Counted from the first letter of the stretch, positions 7,486 through 16,768 are shown. The stretch: 64,000 nt of DNA from Nevskiaceae bacterium (GCA_004297005.1 SCVA01000045.1:1-64000), one strand, 5' to 3'. The notes: generated from the letters alone by a model not told the origin. A program made the numbers and translations.

Positions 7486-7886
7486 CACGGCGCCGCCTGC
7501 AGGGAGGCAATCATCGGACAGCGCACACGGCCCTTGACCGCCCCGCAGCGGTCCACCAGCACGGAAAGTGCCGACTCGATGCGCTGCAGGTCCGCGAGCT
7601 TGCGCCGGACATCGGCAAGTCGGCGCTCGCCCAGGGTTCTCGCCTCCCGGCAATGCGCGCCGTCCTCCAGTTTCAGCAGCTCGCCCACTTCATCGAGGCT
7701 GAACCCCAGTTCTTGCGCGTGCCGGATGAAACGCAGACGTTGGACATGATCCTCGGTATAGCGCCGCACACCGCCCAAGGGACGATCCGGCTCGCCCACC
7801 AGCCCGCGACGCTGGTAGTAACGGATGGTTTCCAGGTGCACATCTGCGCGCTGTGCCAGGGTGCCGATAGTGTAGGTCTCGCGCAT
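7485..7886 (-). CDS. merR: Mercury-responsive regulator MerR
   Basis: A 133-aa MerR-family activator/repressor. It has an N-terminal winged HTH ([20 protein letters not shown]), a dimerisation helix, and the three Hg(II)-binding cysteines C79, C114 and C123, matching C82/C117/C126 of the classic Tn501/Tn21 MerR. The start at ATG 7886 was chosen over an upstream in-frame Met because it begins at the conserved MRETYTIG and lies next to the operator at 7888-7918. It is divergent from merT and overlaps ynfA. It should repress merTPCA without mercury and activate by DNA underwinding with Hg(II). Confidence 0.96.
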   Translation of the reverse strand: MRETYTIGTLAQRADVHLETIRYYQRRGLVGEPDRPLGGVRRYTEDHVQRLRFIRHAQELGFSLDEVGELLKLEDGAHCREARTLGERRLADVRRKLADLQRIESALSVLVDRCGAVKGRVRCPMIASLQAAP

Positions 7887-7887
7887 C

Positions 7888-7918
7888 TTGACTCCGTAGT
7901 CAGCTACGGTCGTAGGGT
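7888..7918 (+). promoter_or_regulatory. merT promoter and MerR operator
   Basis: The -35 TTGACT (7888-7893) and -10 TAGGGT (7913-7918) are separated by 19 bp, the over-long spacer typical of MerR-controlled promoters. The spacer holds the dyad CCGTAG-TCAG-CTACGG (7894-7909). The layout matches the mer operator of Tn21/Tn501. The merT ATG is at 7944 with AGGAGG upstream. Confidence 0.92.
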
Positions 7919-7943
7919 AACAGCATCCATTCAAGGAGGCTGT

Positions 7944-8288
7944 ATGCAGGATCGTTCCAACCTCTCGCTCGCCGCCAGCGTCGTCGCCGGCCTTGGCGCA
8001 TCCGTGTGCTGCGTGCTGCCGCTGGTGCTGGTCATGGCCGGCCTGGGGGGCTCATGGCTGGCCTCGCTGAAGGCACTCGAACCCTTCCGCCCCGTTTTCG
8101 TAGCGGCGGCGGTGCTCGCGCTGTTCTTCGCTTGGCGCGGCATCTTCAATAAGGCCGAAGTCTGCGAGCCCGGTCAGGCTTGCGCCGTTCCGCGCGTGCA
8201 ACGCCGGCGCAAGACCGTGTTCTGGTTCGTGGCCACGCTGGTCGTCGGCCTGCTGACCTTTCCCTACTACGCGGTTCTGTTCGTCTGA
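7944..8288 (+). CDS. merT: Mercuric ion transporter MerT
   Basis: A 114-aa inner-membrane protein that takes Hg(II) from MerP into the cytoplasm for MerA. It has three membrane helices, a vicinal Cys pair in the first helix (C22, C23 in SVCCVLPL), and a second cytoplasmic Cys pair at C74 and C80 (AEVCEPGQAC), all as in MerT. The start ATG 7944 is preceded by AAGGAGG. It is the first gene of the mercury-induced operon. merP follows after 12 bp. Confidence 0.95.
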   Translation: MQDRSNLSLAASVVAGLGASVCCVLPLVLVMAGLGGSWLASLKALEPFRPVFVAAAVLALFFAWRGIFNKAEVCEPGQACAVPRVQRRRKTVFWFVATLVVGLLTFPYYAVLFV

Positions 8289-8300
8289 AGGAGTCCGATT

Positions 8301-8602
8301 ATGGTCAAGAGTCTATTTGTTGCGCTGGGGCTGGCCGCCGTGCTGGCCTGCTGCAAATGCAGCGCGGTGCATGCTGCGCCCCGCACCGTGGCGCTCGATG
8401 TTACGGGCATGACCTGCGTCACCTGTCCCATCACGGTCAAGAAGGCGCTGTCGCGCGTTGACGGCGTGGAAGCGGTGGACGTGAGCTTCGCAAGCAAACG
8501 GGCCACCGTGACCTTCGACGACGCAAAAACCAGCGTGAATGCGCTGACCAAGGCCACCGCGGACGCGGGTTATCCGTCCACGGCAGCCGCAGGCGCGCAG
8601 CC

Positions 8603-8606
<4 letters not shown>
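8301..8606 (+). CDS. merP: Periplasmic mercury-binding protein MerP
   Basis: A 101-aa protein with a signal peptide (about 1-26, cleaved after VHA) and a single heavy-metal-associated domain with GMTCVTCP (C39, C42). It captures Hg(II) in the periplasm and passes it to MerT. The leader contains an unusual extra CCKC cluster (C17, C18, C20) within the signal region. The stop overlaps the merC ATG by 4 bp. Confidence 0.95.
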
Positions 8607-10743
<2,137 letters not shown>

Positions 10744-10755
10744 AGGAGGATCGGT

Positions 10756-10926
10756 ATGCGCGAACGGTTGCGAAAGCCCCTCTCCGCGTATGGCCTGCTC
10801 GCCGTCGGCCTGATCCTCGTCGCCGAGCCCGCACTGCCGCAGTATCACTTCTCGGTGTCCTGGTTCTCGCTCGGCGTCGGCGGCACGATCATCGCCCTCT
10901 ACGACCTGTTCCGGAAAGCACCTTAG
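10756..10926 (+). CDS. 56-aa membrane protein between merA and merB
   Basis: A short ORF with a strong GAAGGAGGAT ribosome-binding site before ATG 10756, starting 12 bp after merA and ending 14 bp before merB. The product starts MRERLRKPLSAYGLLAVGLI and has two hydrophobic stretches, at about 11-25 and 33-50. It has no Cys, so it is not MerE, MerF or MerT. The position inside the operon and the good start signal argue that it is expressed. Its function is unknown. It could be a small membrane partner of the mercury uptake proteins. Confidence 0.6.
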   Translation: MRERLRKPLSAYGLLAVGLILVAEPALPQYHFSVSWFSLGVGGTIIALYDLFRKAP

Positions 10927-10940
10927 CGTCCCGTTGAATC

Positions 10941-11624
10941 ATGGAAACCTCTGACATGGGAACCTCTGAAACCTCCCTCATCATGCAAGAACTCGCCCAG
11001 CGGCTGTCCGGTGATGCCGGCGAGGAATCCGCGCAGCTTTTCCGTGCGCTCCTTTGCGAGTTGGTCGCGGGCAGCCCGGTGTCGCGAGAGCGGCTCTCCG
11101 AGTTGATGGGCTGGCCAGTGAACAAGGTCTCGGCGGCACTGGAACAGGCTCCCGGCGTCGAATACGATAGCGCGGGACACATCATCGGCTATGGCCTCAC
11201 GCTGCGCGAGACGCCGCATGCGTTCGAAGTGGACGGCCGCCGCCTGTATACCTGGTGTGCCCTCGACGCCCTGATATTTCCGTCACTGGTCGGCAACACG
11301 GCGCAGGTCTTTTCGTCCTGCGCCGCAACTCGCGCTCCCGTGCGGTTGACAGTCACGCCGGATGGGATTCGTGATCTCGATCCGGCCGGTGCCATGGTGT
11401 CTCTCGTGCCGCCGGATGCCTCGGCCGACGTTCGCAGCGCCTTCTGCTGCCACGTGCACTTCTTTGCTTCGGCCGCCGCGGCAGATGCCTGGGCGGGCGC
11501 GCAAGCCAACGTGGCGATAGTCAGCGTGCACGACGCATTCCGTCTCGGACAGTCGCTCGTGCAGCGGTTGAGCGCGCCGACACTGTCCTCATGCGGCCCG
11601 GCCTGTGCCGAGGCGCATGCGTGA
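10941..11624 (+). CDS. merB: Organomercurial lyase MerB
   Basis: A 227-aa enzyme that protonolyses C-Hg bonds (for example in methylmercury), passing Hg(II) to MerA. The catalytic triad is present: C106 (LYTWCALDAL), D109 and C169 (SAFCCHVHFF), matching C96/D99/C159 of plasmid MerB, with a further conserved Cys at 127. An N-terminal winged-helix domain lies at about 20-85. The protein starts about 10 residues earlier than the R831b type. merB makes this a broad-spectrum mercury operon. Its stop overlaps the merD GTG. Confidence 0.95.
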   Translation: METSDMGTSETSLIMQELAQRLSGDAGEESAQLFRALLCELVAGSPVSRERLSELMGWPVNKVSAALEQAPGVEYDSAGHIIGYGLTLRETPHAFEVDGRRLYTWCALDALIFPSLVGNTAQVFSSCAATRAPVRLTVTPDGIRDLDPAGAMVSLVPPDASADVRSAFCCHVHFFASAAAADAWAGAQANVAIVSVHDAFRLGQSLVQRLSAPTLSSCGPACAEAHA

Positions 11625-11962
11625 ACACCCACACGCTGAGTGCGGCCGCCGAGCGGGCACGCCTGTCCCCGCACCAGGTGCGGATCTACGTCGACATGGG
11701 CCTGCTGCACGCCTGCGCGACGACGCCAGGCGGCTATCGCCTGTTCGACGAGCGCTGCGTCGAGCGCCTGAAGCTGATCAAGGCCTGCCGCGACGCGCAG
11801 ATCAGCCTCGCCGACATCGCCGAGTTCCTGCGAAGTCTGGACGGCAGCGATCGCGCGCGCTGCAAAGCAGCCGAGCGGCTGCTCAAGGCGCGGATTCGTG
11901 ACCGACGGCAGGCGCTGGCGCGTTGTGCCTGCGCGCTGGCTGTCGCCCAGCCCGGGACGTGA
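11621..11962 (+). CDS. merD: Mercury operon coregulator MerD
   Basis: A 113-aa MerR-like protein with an HTH (LSAAAERARLSPHQVRIYVDMGLL, TPGGYRLFDE) but without the three MerR mercury cysteines. In Tn21/Tn501, MerD helps shut off the operon by displacing activated MerR. The start is the GTG overlapping the merB stop (GTGA), which gives the family start MNTHTLSAAA. An upstream ATG would extend it into merB. The TGA overlaps the start of the patatin remnant. Confidence 0.9.
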   Translation: MNTHTLSAAAERARLSPHQVRIYVDMGLLHACATTPGGYRLFDERCVERLKLIKACRDAQISLADIAEFLRSLDGSDRARCKAAERLLKARIRDRRQALARCACALAVAQPGT

Positions 11963-12338
11963 TGCCCGGATATGTGCGCCGCGCCCTTATTCTCTGCGGT
12001 GGCGGCGCGCGGGGCCATGGAGCTCGCTATCTATCAGGCCATCCACGAACTGGGGCTGTCCTTCGATCTCATCGTCGGCAGGTCACTTCGACAATCTGCC
12101 GCGCAGCTTCCTGATCTCGCTGGACAGCAAATACCACTGCGATCTCGGCCGCTATCGGAGTCAGGGTGCCGTCATGCGTATCGTCGAGCCACGATTTCCA
12201 CTCGATGTCGGCCTGCTCGACTTCCGCCACAGCGACGCGCTGATCCGGGCCGGCTACGAGCAAAGCCGGGCGGCGCTGGCAATGCCCGACGCGAGTGCAG
12301 CGGATCAAACCGTGGCAACCTGTACGCAACCCGCGTAG
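11962..12338 (+). pseudogene. Patatin-like phospholipase, internally deleted and frameshifted
   Basis: The start MPGYVRRALILCGGGARG is the oxyanion-hole region of patatin-like phospholipases. After a frameshift near 12017 the reading continues as AMELAIYQAIHELGLSFDLIVG. The GxSxG nucleophile region and most of the middle are then missing, and the 3' end resumes in another frame (GHFDNLPRSFL...IVEPRFPL...LIRAGYEQSRAAL), which matches the family's C-terminal end. The gene is therefore decayed: about 126 codons remain of an expected 300 or more. It follows merD directly (TGATG overlap), showing it was once the last gene of the operon. Confidence 0.75.
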
Positions 12339-12549
12339 TCGTGTCCGCCATGCAGCCCAAGCCGCTGTCGCGACGCGGGGCGTTCACAGTTCTGGCCGCC
12401 TTCGGCGCGTCCGCGGCCGATTCGACTGACCAGACGTCGCCGATGCGCCTCAGTTTTCTGAGCAACGAGTTGGCACCCGCCGATCAAGTTCTACGGCGGC
12501 AGTGCGCAGTTTCGCTGGCGACCGCTGCGCAACTACCCGGCGGTTCGCA
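12339..12549 (-). repeat. Right terminal region of the mer transposon
   Basis: This non-coding 211-bp stretch ends the element. Read inward from 12549, the TIR TGCGAACCGCCG is followed by TGCGC cores starting 18 and 41 bp in, and a weaker TGATC at 63 bp. A GCCGTAGAA block is shared with the left end. The right array is much shorter than the left, as in IS21 itself. No gene was seen here. Confidence 0.7.
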
Positions 12550-12555
12550 GACCGC
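12550..12555. repeat. Right copy of the target-site duplication GACCGC
   Basis: Directly abuts the right transposon end and is identical to 3019-3024. Together with the restored coat reading frame it fixes the insertion point to the base. Confidence 0.9.
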
Positions 12556-12726
12556 CACGGCCGACATGCCGAACAACGCCGAGCCGATCTGGATGATCGT
12601 TCCCGTGACGCTGGTGAGTTGGTCGGTGGCGTCGCCGACGTCGATGGTCTGCACATCGGCGAAGGAGACGACCGGAAGGGTGAGGAGTGCAGCGACAGCC
12701 AATTTCACAACGGTGTTGGAGTTCAT
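12550..12726 (-). pseudogene. Major coat protein (pVIII), 5' fragment split by the transposon
   Basis: The first 59 codons of the filamentous phage major coat protein. It has a signal peptide (about 1-23, cleaved after VSFA) and a mature N-terminus DVQTIDVGDATD, which is acidic, as required for the virion surface. Part of the membrane/packing helix (GTIIQIGSALFGMSAVAV) follows. The gene is cut at 12550 by the transposon. The missing 11 residues and stop are at 2983-3024. Read-through into the transposon gives a Cys/Arg-rich nonsense tail ending at 12484. Its ATG overlaps the stop of the 89-aa ORF. Confidence 0.93.
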
Positions 12727-12992
12727 TTACGACCTCGAATTGAATTGACGATCATTCGAACAGCGAACGCGGTGGCCAACGCGAACGCCGTGGCAGCGAG
12801 CAGATCGTTAAAGCTCTGCTGATTCACTTCCTGTGCCCAGAAACTCGACTGCTGACTGGACTGTGAGATGCGAGCATCGATCTCAATCCAGTGGCCTTGG
12901 TTCTGGGCACACGTGGGGTACTGACGGGTGGAAAGCGTCACGTTGGTGACGCTCTCACTCCCGCTCGGACAGACGAAGACCAGGTCGGTCAC
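12723..12992 (-). CDS. 89-aa inovirus membrane protein
   Basis: A small protein between ssb and the major coat gene. The N-terminal part carries two cysteines (FVCPSG and YPTCAQN) in a polar region. One membrane segment follows at about 62-82, then a basic tail (RMIVNSIRGRK). It has no N-terminal signal peptide. Its stop overlaps the coat ATG. Xanthomonas- and Pseudomonas-type filamentous phages have a small membrane ORF in this place, but I do not recognise a named family. It may be a minor coat protein or an assembly helper. Confidence 0.65.
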   Translation of the reverse strand: MTDLVFVCPSGSESVTNVTLSTRQYPTCAQNQGHWIEIDARISQSSQQSSFWAQEVNQQSFNDLLAATAFALATAFAVRMIVNSIRGRK

Positions 12993-13011
12993 AGGTCAGC
13001 TCTGTCGAGGG

Positions 13012-13290
13012 TCAGGCGGCCCGTTTGAGCGCTTCGGTAACCGGTTTCAAAACCAGACTGGACTTGAGCATGAGCTGGCCAAAAGCGCCTACATAAAAGG
13101 AAGACGAGTCGAGGATGTAGAAGCCAGGGGCGGGCGGCTGCTGGCCTTTAGCGACGCCGAACTTGATCGGGACTGGGTACTTCTCCAGGTCGTGCGCGTA
13201 GGCGGCGACCTCGGGGATGTTGAAGACCTCGCCGGTAGCTTTTTTGACCACCTGCTTGACGCTGCTGCTAATGACTTCGATTTTGATCAC
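13012..13290 (-). CDS. Inovirus single-stranded DNA-binding protein (pV-like)
   Basis: A 92-aa basic protein of the helix-destabilising type: MIKIEVISSSVKQ...GEVFNIPEVAAYAHD and YPVPIKFGVAKGQQPPAPGFYILDSSSFYVGAFGQL, which is the pattern of gene V-like proteins of Pseudomonas and Xanthomonas inoviruses. Such proteins coat the phage ssDNA before extrusion and repress replication genes. It lies 9 bp after rep on the same strand. Size (about 90 aa) and position support the call. The match is to family pattern, not to catalytic residues. Confidence 0.82.
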   Translation of the reverse strand: MIKIEVISSSVKQVVKKATGEVFNIPEVAAYAHDLEKYPVPIKFGVAKGQQPPAPGFYILDSSSFYVGAFGQLMLKSSLVLKPVTEALKRAA

Positions 13291-13299
13291 GTGAGTACC

Positions 13300-14505
13300 T
13301 CAGGCTGTGCGGGCCGTGAGGCCCAGGAATTCCCGCGCTGCTTCGGAATCGAGACGCAGCAGGGTGAAAAAGTCGGAGACCGAGTCGGGGCCTTCGTCCT
13401 CTGCGAGGTCGAGCAGGCGAGCGCGAGCGTCGAAGGGAAGGGTGAGGACGGCGCGCCAGTCCTCGGCGTCGATGACCGAGAGCCGGAAGCTCGATTCATC
13501 GACGTGCTCTGCTAGTTCCTCGTCGCTGCGCTCTTCAATGCCCATCAGGGCTTTGAGTCCCCGCGACGAGACCAATTGGCGCTGTCCGAGCGTTGCTTGC
13601 GCGAACTCGCCGAACGCGGCTGCGGCTTGTAAGTCGCCGTCCGATGCGGCCGCAAGGAGCTGCCAGGAGTTGCGGTTGCCGATTCGAGCTTTCTTGGTGG
13701 CGGCGCTTACAAGCTCGCGTGCGGCGGACCAGGTCTGATCGTGCCCAATCTTGCTCAGGTATGTGCTTGCGTCCCAAGCCCAGCGGACATCCACTCCACG
13801 CTCGTTAGGTCTGCTGAGCCCAGAGGCGCTGCAAGCGCGTGCCCAGCGATCAAGCAGATCGGCCGTGAGCTGGTGAAGGCCGATAGACCCTTCAGGAATC
13901 GAGCAGAACCAAAGCTCGTGGTAATGGGGGTGCCAGCCGGCACCGCCATGCGTGATCTCGGTGGCGCGCAGATACCCGATCCGATGCGTGATCGCCGTGG
14001 TGGCTTTCACCAAGCGATCAGCCCGAAAGCGATTTACTGCCGCGCTGAGTCCGCCGGTGCCCTTCCTGCGCTTTCCGAAGAGATCTGCAAGGCGGTCGTC
14101 GAGGCAGTGAGGAACCGTGAATGTCACCAACAGCGCTGATCCACCAGCCGCGGTATGGGTGGCGTGCATCGCGGCGATCTCGGCACGCCGTAGTTCGCAG
14201 ATGCGGGCCGAGCAGACGGGGCAGACCCAGACACTGCCGCAGACGCAGCAGCCGACGAACGAAGCCCGGTTGATTTCCGGCGTGTACCGAATCTCGACGG
14301 CCTGTGCTTCAAGTCGGTAGAGGCAATTCAGCGTGCGCCAGCAGCCTCCACGACGAGGGTGCTCGACCTCCCGAAGAAGGCCTTGTGCTACACGCTGGAG
14401 CTGATACCGGCGGGCTCGTGCCGACCGGATTGCGACGACCAGGTCGGGCGAATTGTTTTCACAATTCGTAGATATACCAAGTGACAGGGAAGCTTCCGCA
14501 ATCAC
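13300..14505 (-). CDS. Phage rolling-circle replication initiator (Rep, HUH type)
   Basis: A 401-aa protein that nicks the phage double-strand origin. It has a Cys-rich zinc-finger-like segment at about 86-103 (GCCVCGSVWVCPVCSARIC), HUH motif 2 WHPHYHELWF with the metal-binding His-x-His at about 192-196, and the motif 3 Tyr at about 249 (STYLSKIG). This is the Rep_1-like organisation of inoviral and plasmid initiators. The start used is the GTG overlapping the stop of the small upstream ORF, with GAAGGGG upstream. The acidic C-terminal quarter is of unclear role. No frame damage is seen, so replication could still work although the coat gene is broken. Confidence 0.9.
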   Translation of the reverse strand: MIAEASLSLGISTNCENNSPDLVVAIRSARARRYQLQRVAQGLLREVEHPRRGGCWRTLNCLYRLEAQAVEIRYTPEINRASFVGCCVCGSVWVCPVCSARICELRRAEIAAMHATHTAAGGSALLVTFTVPHCLDDRLADLFGKRRKGTGGLSAAVNRFRADRLVKATTAITHRIGYLRATEITHGGAGWHPHYHELWFCSIPEGSIGLHQLTADLLDRWARACSASGLSRPNERGVDVRWAWDASTYLSKIGHDQTWSAARELVSAATKKARIGNRNSWQLLAAASDGDLQAAAAFGEFAQATLGQRQLVSSRGLKALMGIEERSDEELAEHVDESSFRLSVIDAEDWRAVLTLPFDARARLLDLAEDEGPDSVSDFFTLLRLDSEAAREFLGLTARTA

Positions 14506-14711
14506 TGCCGCACCCCTTCGTCGCGGCGACTGACGTACCGAATGGACATTTCTTCGGCGCGAACAGCGAGCGAATCGGCGGCGACGGCATCACCGGCTGC
14601 CAGCCAAAATTCGACAAGGTGAGCCAGCTTCCGGGCACAGGAATAAGGGCGCCTAACACGAGGCTGAAAAGTGAGCTGGCGGCGCCAGGACTGGCTTGAA
14701 CCGTGAGTCAT
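14502..14711 (-). CDS. Small ORF upstream of rep (69 aa)
   Basis: ATG 14711 to TGA 14502. The stop overlaps the rep GTG, implying translational coupling. The product is basic with a likely helix SCARKLAHLVEFWLAAGDAVA. No family was recognised. A perfect 8-bp inverted repeat (14714-14737) lies over its ribosome-binding region, which would allow autoregulation. Small regulatory ORFs in front of rep are common in filamentous phages, but expression here is unproven. Confidence 0.4.
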   Translation of the reverse strand: MTHGSSQSWRRQLTFQPRVRRPYSCARKLAHLVEFWLAAGDAVAADSLAVRAEEMSIRYVSRRDEGVRQ

Positions 14712-14713
14712 GA

Positions 14714-14737
14714 GTGTCACCGATCAGAAGGTGACAC
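14714..14737. promoter_or_regulatory. Inverted repeat before the phage replication operon (operator candidate)
   Basis: GTGTCACC (14714-14721), 8-nt spacer, GGTGACAC (14730-14737): a perfect dyad with centre-to-centre spacing of about 16 bp, directly before the first ATG of the minus-strand phage operon. The size suits a dimeric HTH repressor. Confidence 0.55.
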
Positions 14738-15049
14738 CTAAGATCTACCGTAAATCGAAGAAAATGAAGGTGTGGTTTTCCACAATGGTGCGGAGACGAT
14801 GAACCTGGATAAATGTCAATAAAAACAATGAGCGCATGCGCTGAAATTGTCTTGCCCGGCGTGCAACGTTGAGAAATTGCAGCGATTTGTAGCTGTTGAG
14901 AGAAGCGGTGTGCGAAAAATCTGGGAAGCGTTTCGCGCGCGAAACGATCTAGCTGTAACAGTGAGGTTGATGCGGAACCAGCCGGCGAATAAAGTTGGGC
15001 CGGGACAAAAACGACCGAACACGGTCAGCAAAAGAAGAGGGAATGAAAA
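14738..15049. other. Low-GC non-coding gap with palindromes
   Basis: No convincing gene. It holds TGTGG-TTTT-CCACA (14771-14784), the 12-bp palindrome AGCGCATGCGCT (14830-14841) and the 16-bp palindrome GTTTCGCGCGCGAAAC (14930-14945), which recurs at 16269. It lies between the phage replication operon and the next gene and may hold the phage origin or promoters in both directions. Confidence 0.5.
14930..14945. repeat. 16-bp palindrome, copy 1
   Basis: GTTTCGCGCGCGAAAC, perfectly self-complementary. An identical copy is at 16269-16284. The outer GTTTC/GAAAC arms resemble chromosomal parS sites (GTTTCACGTGAAAC), but the centre is longer. Confidence 0.6.
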
Positions 15050-15895
15050 ATGCGTTTTCGGGACGGACTGGTCGTTGCCTTGTTCTGTTTCGTCAGCTCG
15101 GCACAGTCGAGAGAGCCTGTCTCGGTAGGCGGGTGGACGATTGAGGAAGACATCGGCCGGGTTGATTTCACGCCGATGGTCAGGGGTGCCCGGAACACGA
15201 AGGGCCAGGTCAGGCCCGCCCCGAGAGATGGGACGAGAGTTGCCTACCTGATCCTCCAGAACGACGGCTCGTGGCTGCCTGCTGCAGATGCTGATGCCAG
15301 CGAGCCCGGCATCGAAGCGGTGTGGTTGCGAAAGTCCGATCGAACAATCGGGTTGGCGGTGATGGGCACGGATTTGACGACGAAAGGAGACCAGCAGTCC
15401 ATTTGCAACCGCCGGCATACAGCGGACCGAGCGAAGTCTGGGTACTCGTTGTGTAACTCCGACTTGGTGAGCGAAATCCATGACATGGGCGTATTGCTCA
15501 CACCATTGTTTGTATTGACCGGGAAGATCGGGGCATACCGAGTGGATTCCGAAAAGCTTGCTCAGGCGCTTTCTGGTGTCGACATCGACGCGTTTTACGA
15601 CGCTGTGAATCGCCCGATAGTGGAGGCCGAGGCAAGGGAAGCGGCGAATAATGCGGAGGCGGCAAGGCAGGCAGCGCTAAGGCGTGAGCAGCGGCTAGAG
15701 GATCTAAAGCCATGGCAGTCAAACCTTCAGCCGGGAGACCGCACAATCTGTGGAATGGTGGTTGACGTCCGGCCGGCAGTAATCAGCATCCAAACACCGC
15801 AAAACGGATTAAAGTGGATTCGCCGCGATGCAGCGCGACCGATTGGCATGTCGAACGACGCGATGGAAATTGCTGTTTACTGTGGATCGCTGTGA
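15050..15895 (+). CDS. Secreted hypothetical protein (281 aa)
   Basis: An unrecognised protein with a short N-terminal signal peptide (MRFRDGLVVALFCFVSSAQS). A domain of about 150 residues is rich in beta-forming residues. A Glu/Ala/Arg coiled-coil stretch follows at about 193-218 (EAEAREAANNAEAARQAA), then a small C-terminal domain (PGDRTICGMVVDVRPAVISI...GLKWIRRDAARPI) that looks like a compact beta-barrel. GC content is below the chromosome average, which fits its place in the island. The stop overlaps a GTG that starts the following broken ORF. Confidence 0.6.
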   Translation: MRFRDGLVVALFCFVSSAQSREPVSVGGWTIEEDIGRVDFTPMVRGARNTKGQVRPAPRDGTRVAYLILQNDGSWLPAADADASEPGIEAVWLRKSDRTIGLAVMGTDLTTKGDQQSICNRRHTADRAKSGYSLCNSDLVSEIHDMGVLLTPLFVLTGKIGAYRVDSEKLAQALSGVDIDAFYDAVNRPIVEAEAREAANNAEAARQAALRREQRLEDLKPWQSNLQPGDRTICGMVVDVRPAVISIQTPQNGLKWIRRDAARPIGMSNDAMEIAVYCGSL

Positions 15896-16231
15896 CCAAG
15901 CCCCGCGCAACGCACACTGTGGCTAGGTTGCAAGAGCCGGCGGCGATGCTCTGGACAGTGGAAGAAGGTGCGAACTACGAGGTCGCCTGCGAGACGATCA
16001 CGCACGTCATCGCCATTTACTGCGAAACCCTTCGCCAAGGAGCACGGCCGCGAGATCCCGGACTCGAAGCGCATCGAGGCGATGCAGAGACAGATCCTGA
16101 CGCTGGCCAAGGAGCGCGACGCCCTGACGCCCGATAACGCCGGCAAGGTGTCGGCCGCCATGGTTCGCTATTCCCTCGTGGTGCGGCAGCACCTGGAACG
16201 GGAAGACTGTGACGTACACCCGGAGAACTGA
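15892..16231 (+). pseudogene. Probable frameshifted small ORF
   Basis: Frame 1 opens at GTG 15892 (overlapping the previous stop) and includes PAAMLWTVEEGANYEVACET. Around 16015-16030 the protein-like reading appears to continue in a second frame as KPFAKEHGREIPDSKRIEA and MQRQILTLAKERDALTP, ending at 16231. Each half alone degenerates into low-quality sequence, which suggests one gene broken by a frameshift. No family was recognised. Confidence 0.35.
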
Positions 16232-16243
16232 AATGACAAAAGA

Positions 16244-16768
16244 ATGGACATAACTCACGCGCACCACCGTTTCGCGCGCGAAACTGAAGGCGACTGGATA
16301 TTGATTAAGCTGGCGAAAGATCAGCCAGCCGAGGTGCTTGAATTCGTGCGCTGGCTGCTGTGGTGCACAGACCCCAAGCCGGTGCCAACTCCCTCGCAAG
16401 CTAGAGCTTGGATGCAAGTTCTGACCCAGCGCCCAGACGAATCGGATTTGGAAGAGGCGCAGAAAGAGCTGATCGAATTTCTACAGCCTCAATACGATCC
16501 GGAAATCGGAGACATGCCCGAGCATGTGTTCGATCTAATCGAAAAGCGTTACGGTTCAGCCGAAGGCGGAAAAGTTTTGAGCACCTTGATTCCGTTTGAT
16601 ACAGAAGCTCTTCGGCGGGCGGCATTGGACGCAGCCGATAGGAGTTGCGACCTTGCGGGATTGCCGCCCGCAACGGAGTTCGCGCGGCAGTTCGACGACA
16701 AAATAATTAACGGCGAAATGACGGTAGAGCAGGTGATTGACGCCTTGACCAAACACCACAAAAAATAA
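16244..16768 (+). CDS. Hypothetical protein with a VbhA-antitoxin-like C-terminus
   Basis: A 174-aa protein. The first 120 residues match nothing I recognise. The last 45 or so (AADRSCDLAGLPPATEFARQ, then a FDDKIINGEMTVEQVIDAL helix and KHHKK) follow the VbhA antitoxin pattern: a small helix, a G-x-x-P turn, then G-E-M/I-T/S-x-x-E-x-I-x-x-L. VbhA inhibits Fic AMP-transferases, but no Fic gene is visible beside it. It is followed 45 bp later by a good terminator. The 16-bp palindrome (16269-16284) is embedded in codons 9-14. The antitoxin link is inferred from pattern only. Confidence 0.5.
   Translation: MDITHAHHRFARETEGDWILIKLAKDQPAEVLEFVRWLLWCTDPKPVPTPSQARAWMQVLTQRPDESDLEEAQKELIEFLQPQYDPEIGDMPEHVFDLIEKRYGSAEGGKVLSTLIPFDTEALRRAALDAADRSCDLAGLPPATEFARQFDDKIINGEMTVEQVIDALTKHHKK
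16269..16284. repeat. 16-bp palindrome, copy 2
   Basis: GTTTCGCGCGCGAAAC, identical to 14930-14945 and located inside the start of the 174-aa ORF. The copies are 1,339 bp apart. Confidence 0.6.

Noticed and set aside
10756..10926. merE or merF
   Set aside because: The 56-aa product has no Cys residues and lacks the CPCH or CC motifs of those transporters.
14830..14841. XerCD dif-like attachment site at AGCGCATGCGCT
   Set aside because: It is palindromic but lacks the 11-6-11 bp arms of dif, such as a TTATGTTAAAT-like half.
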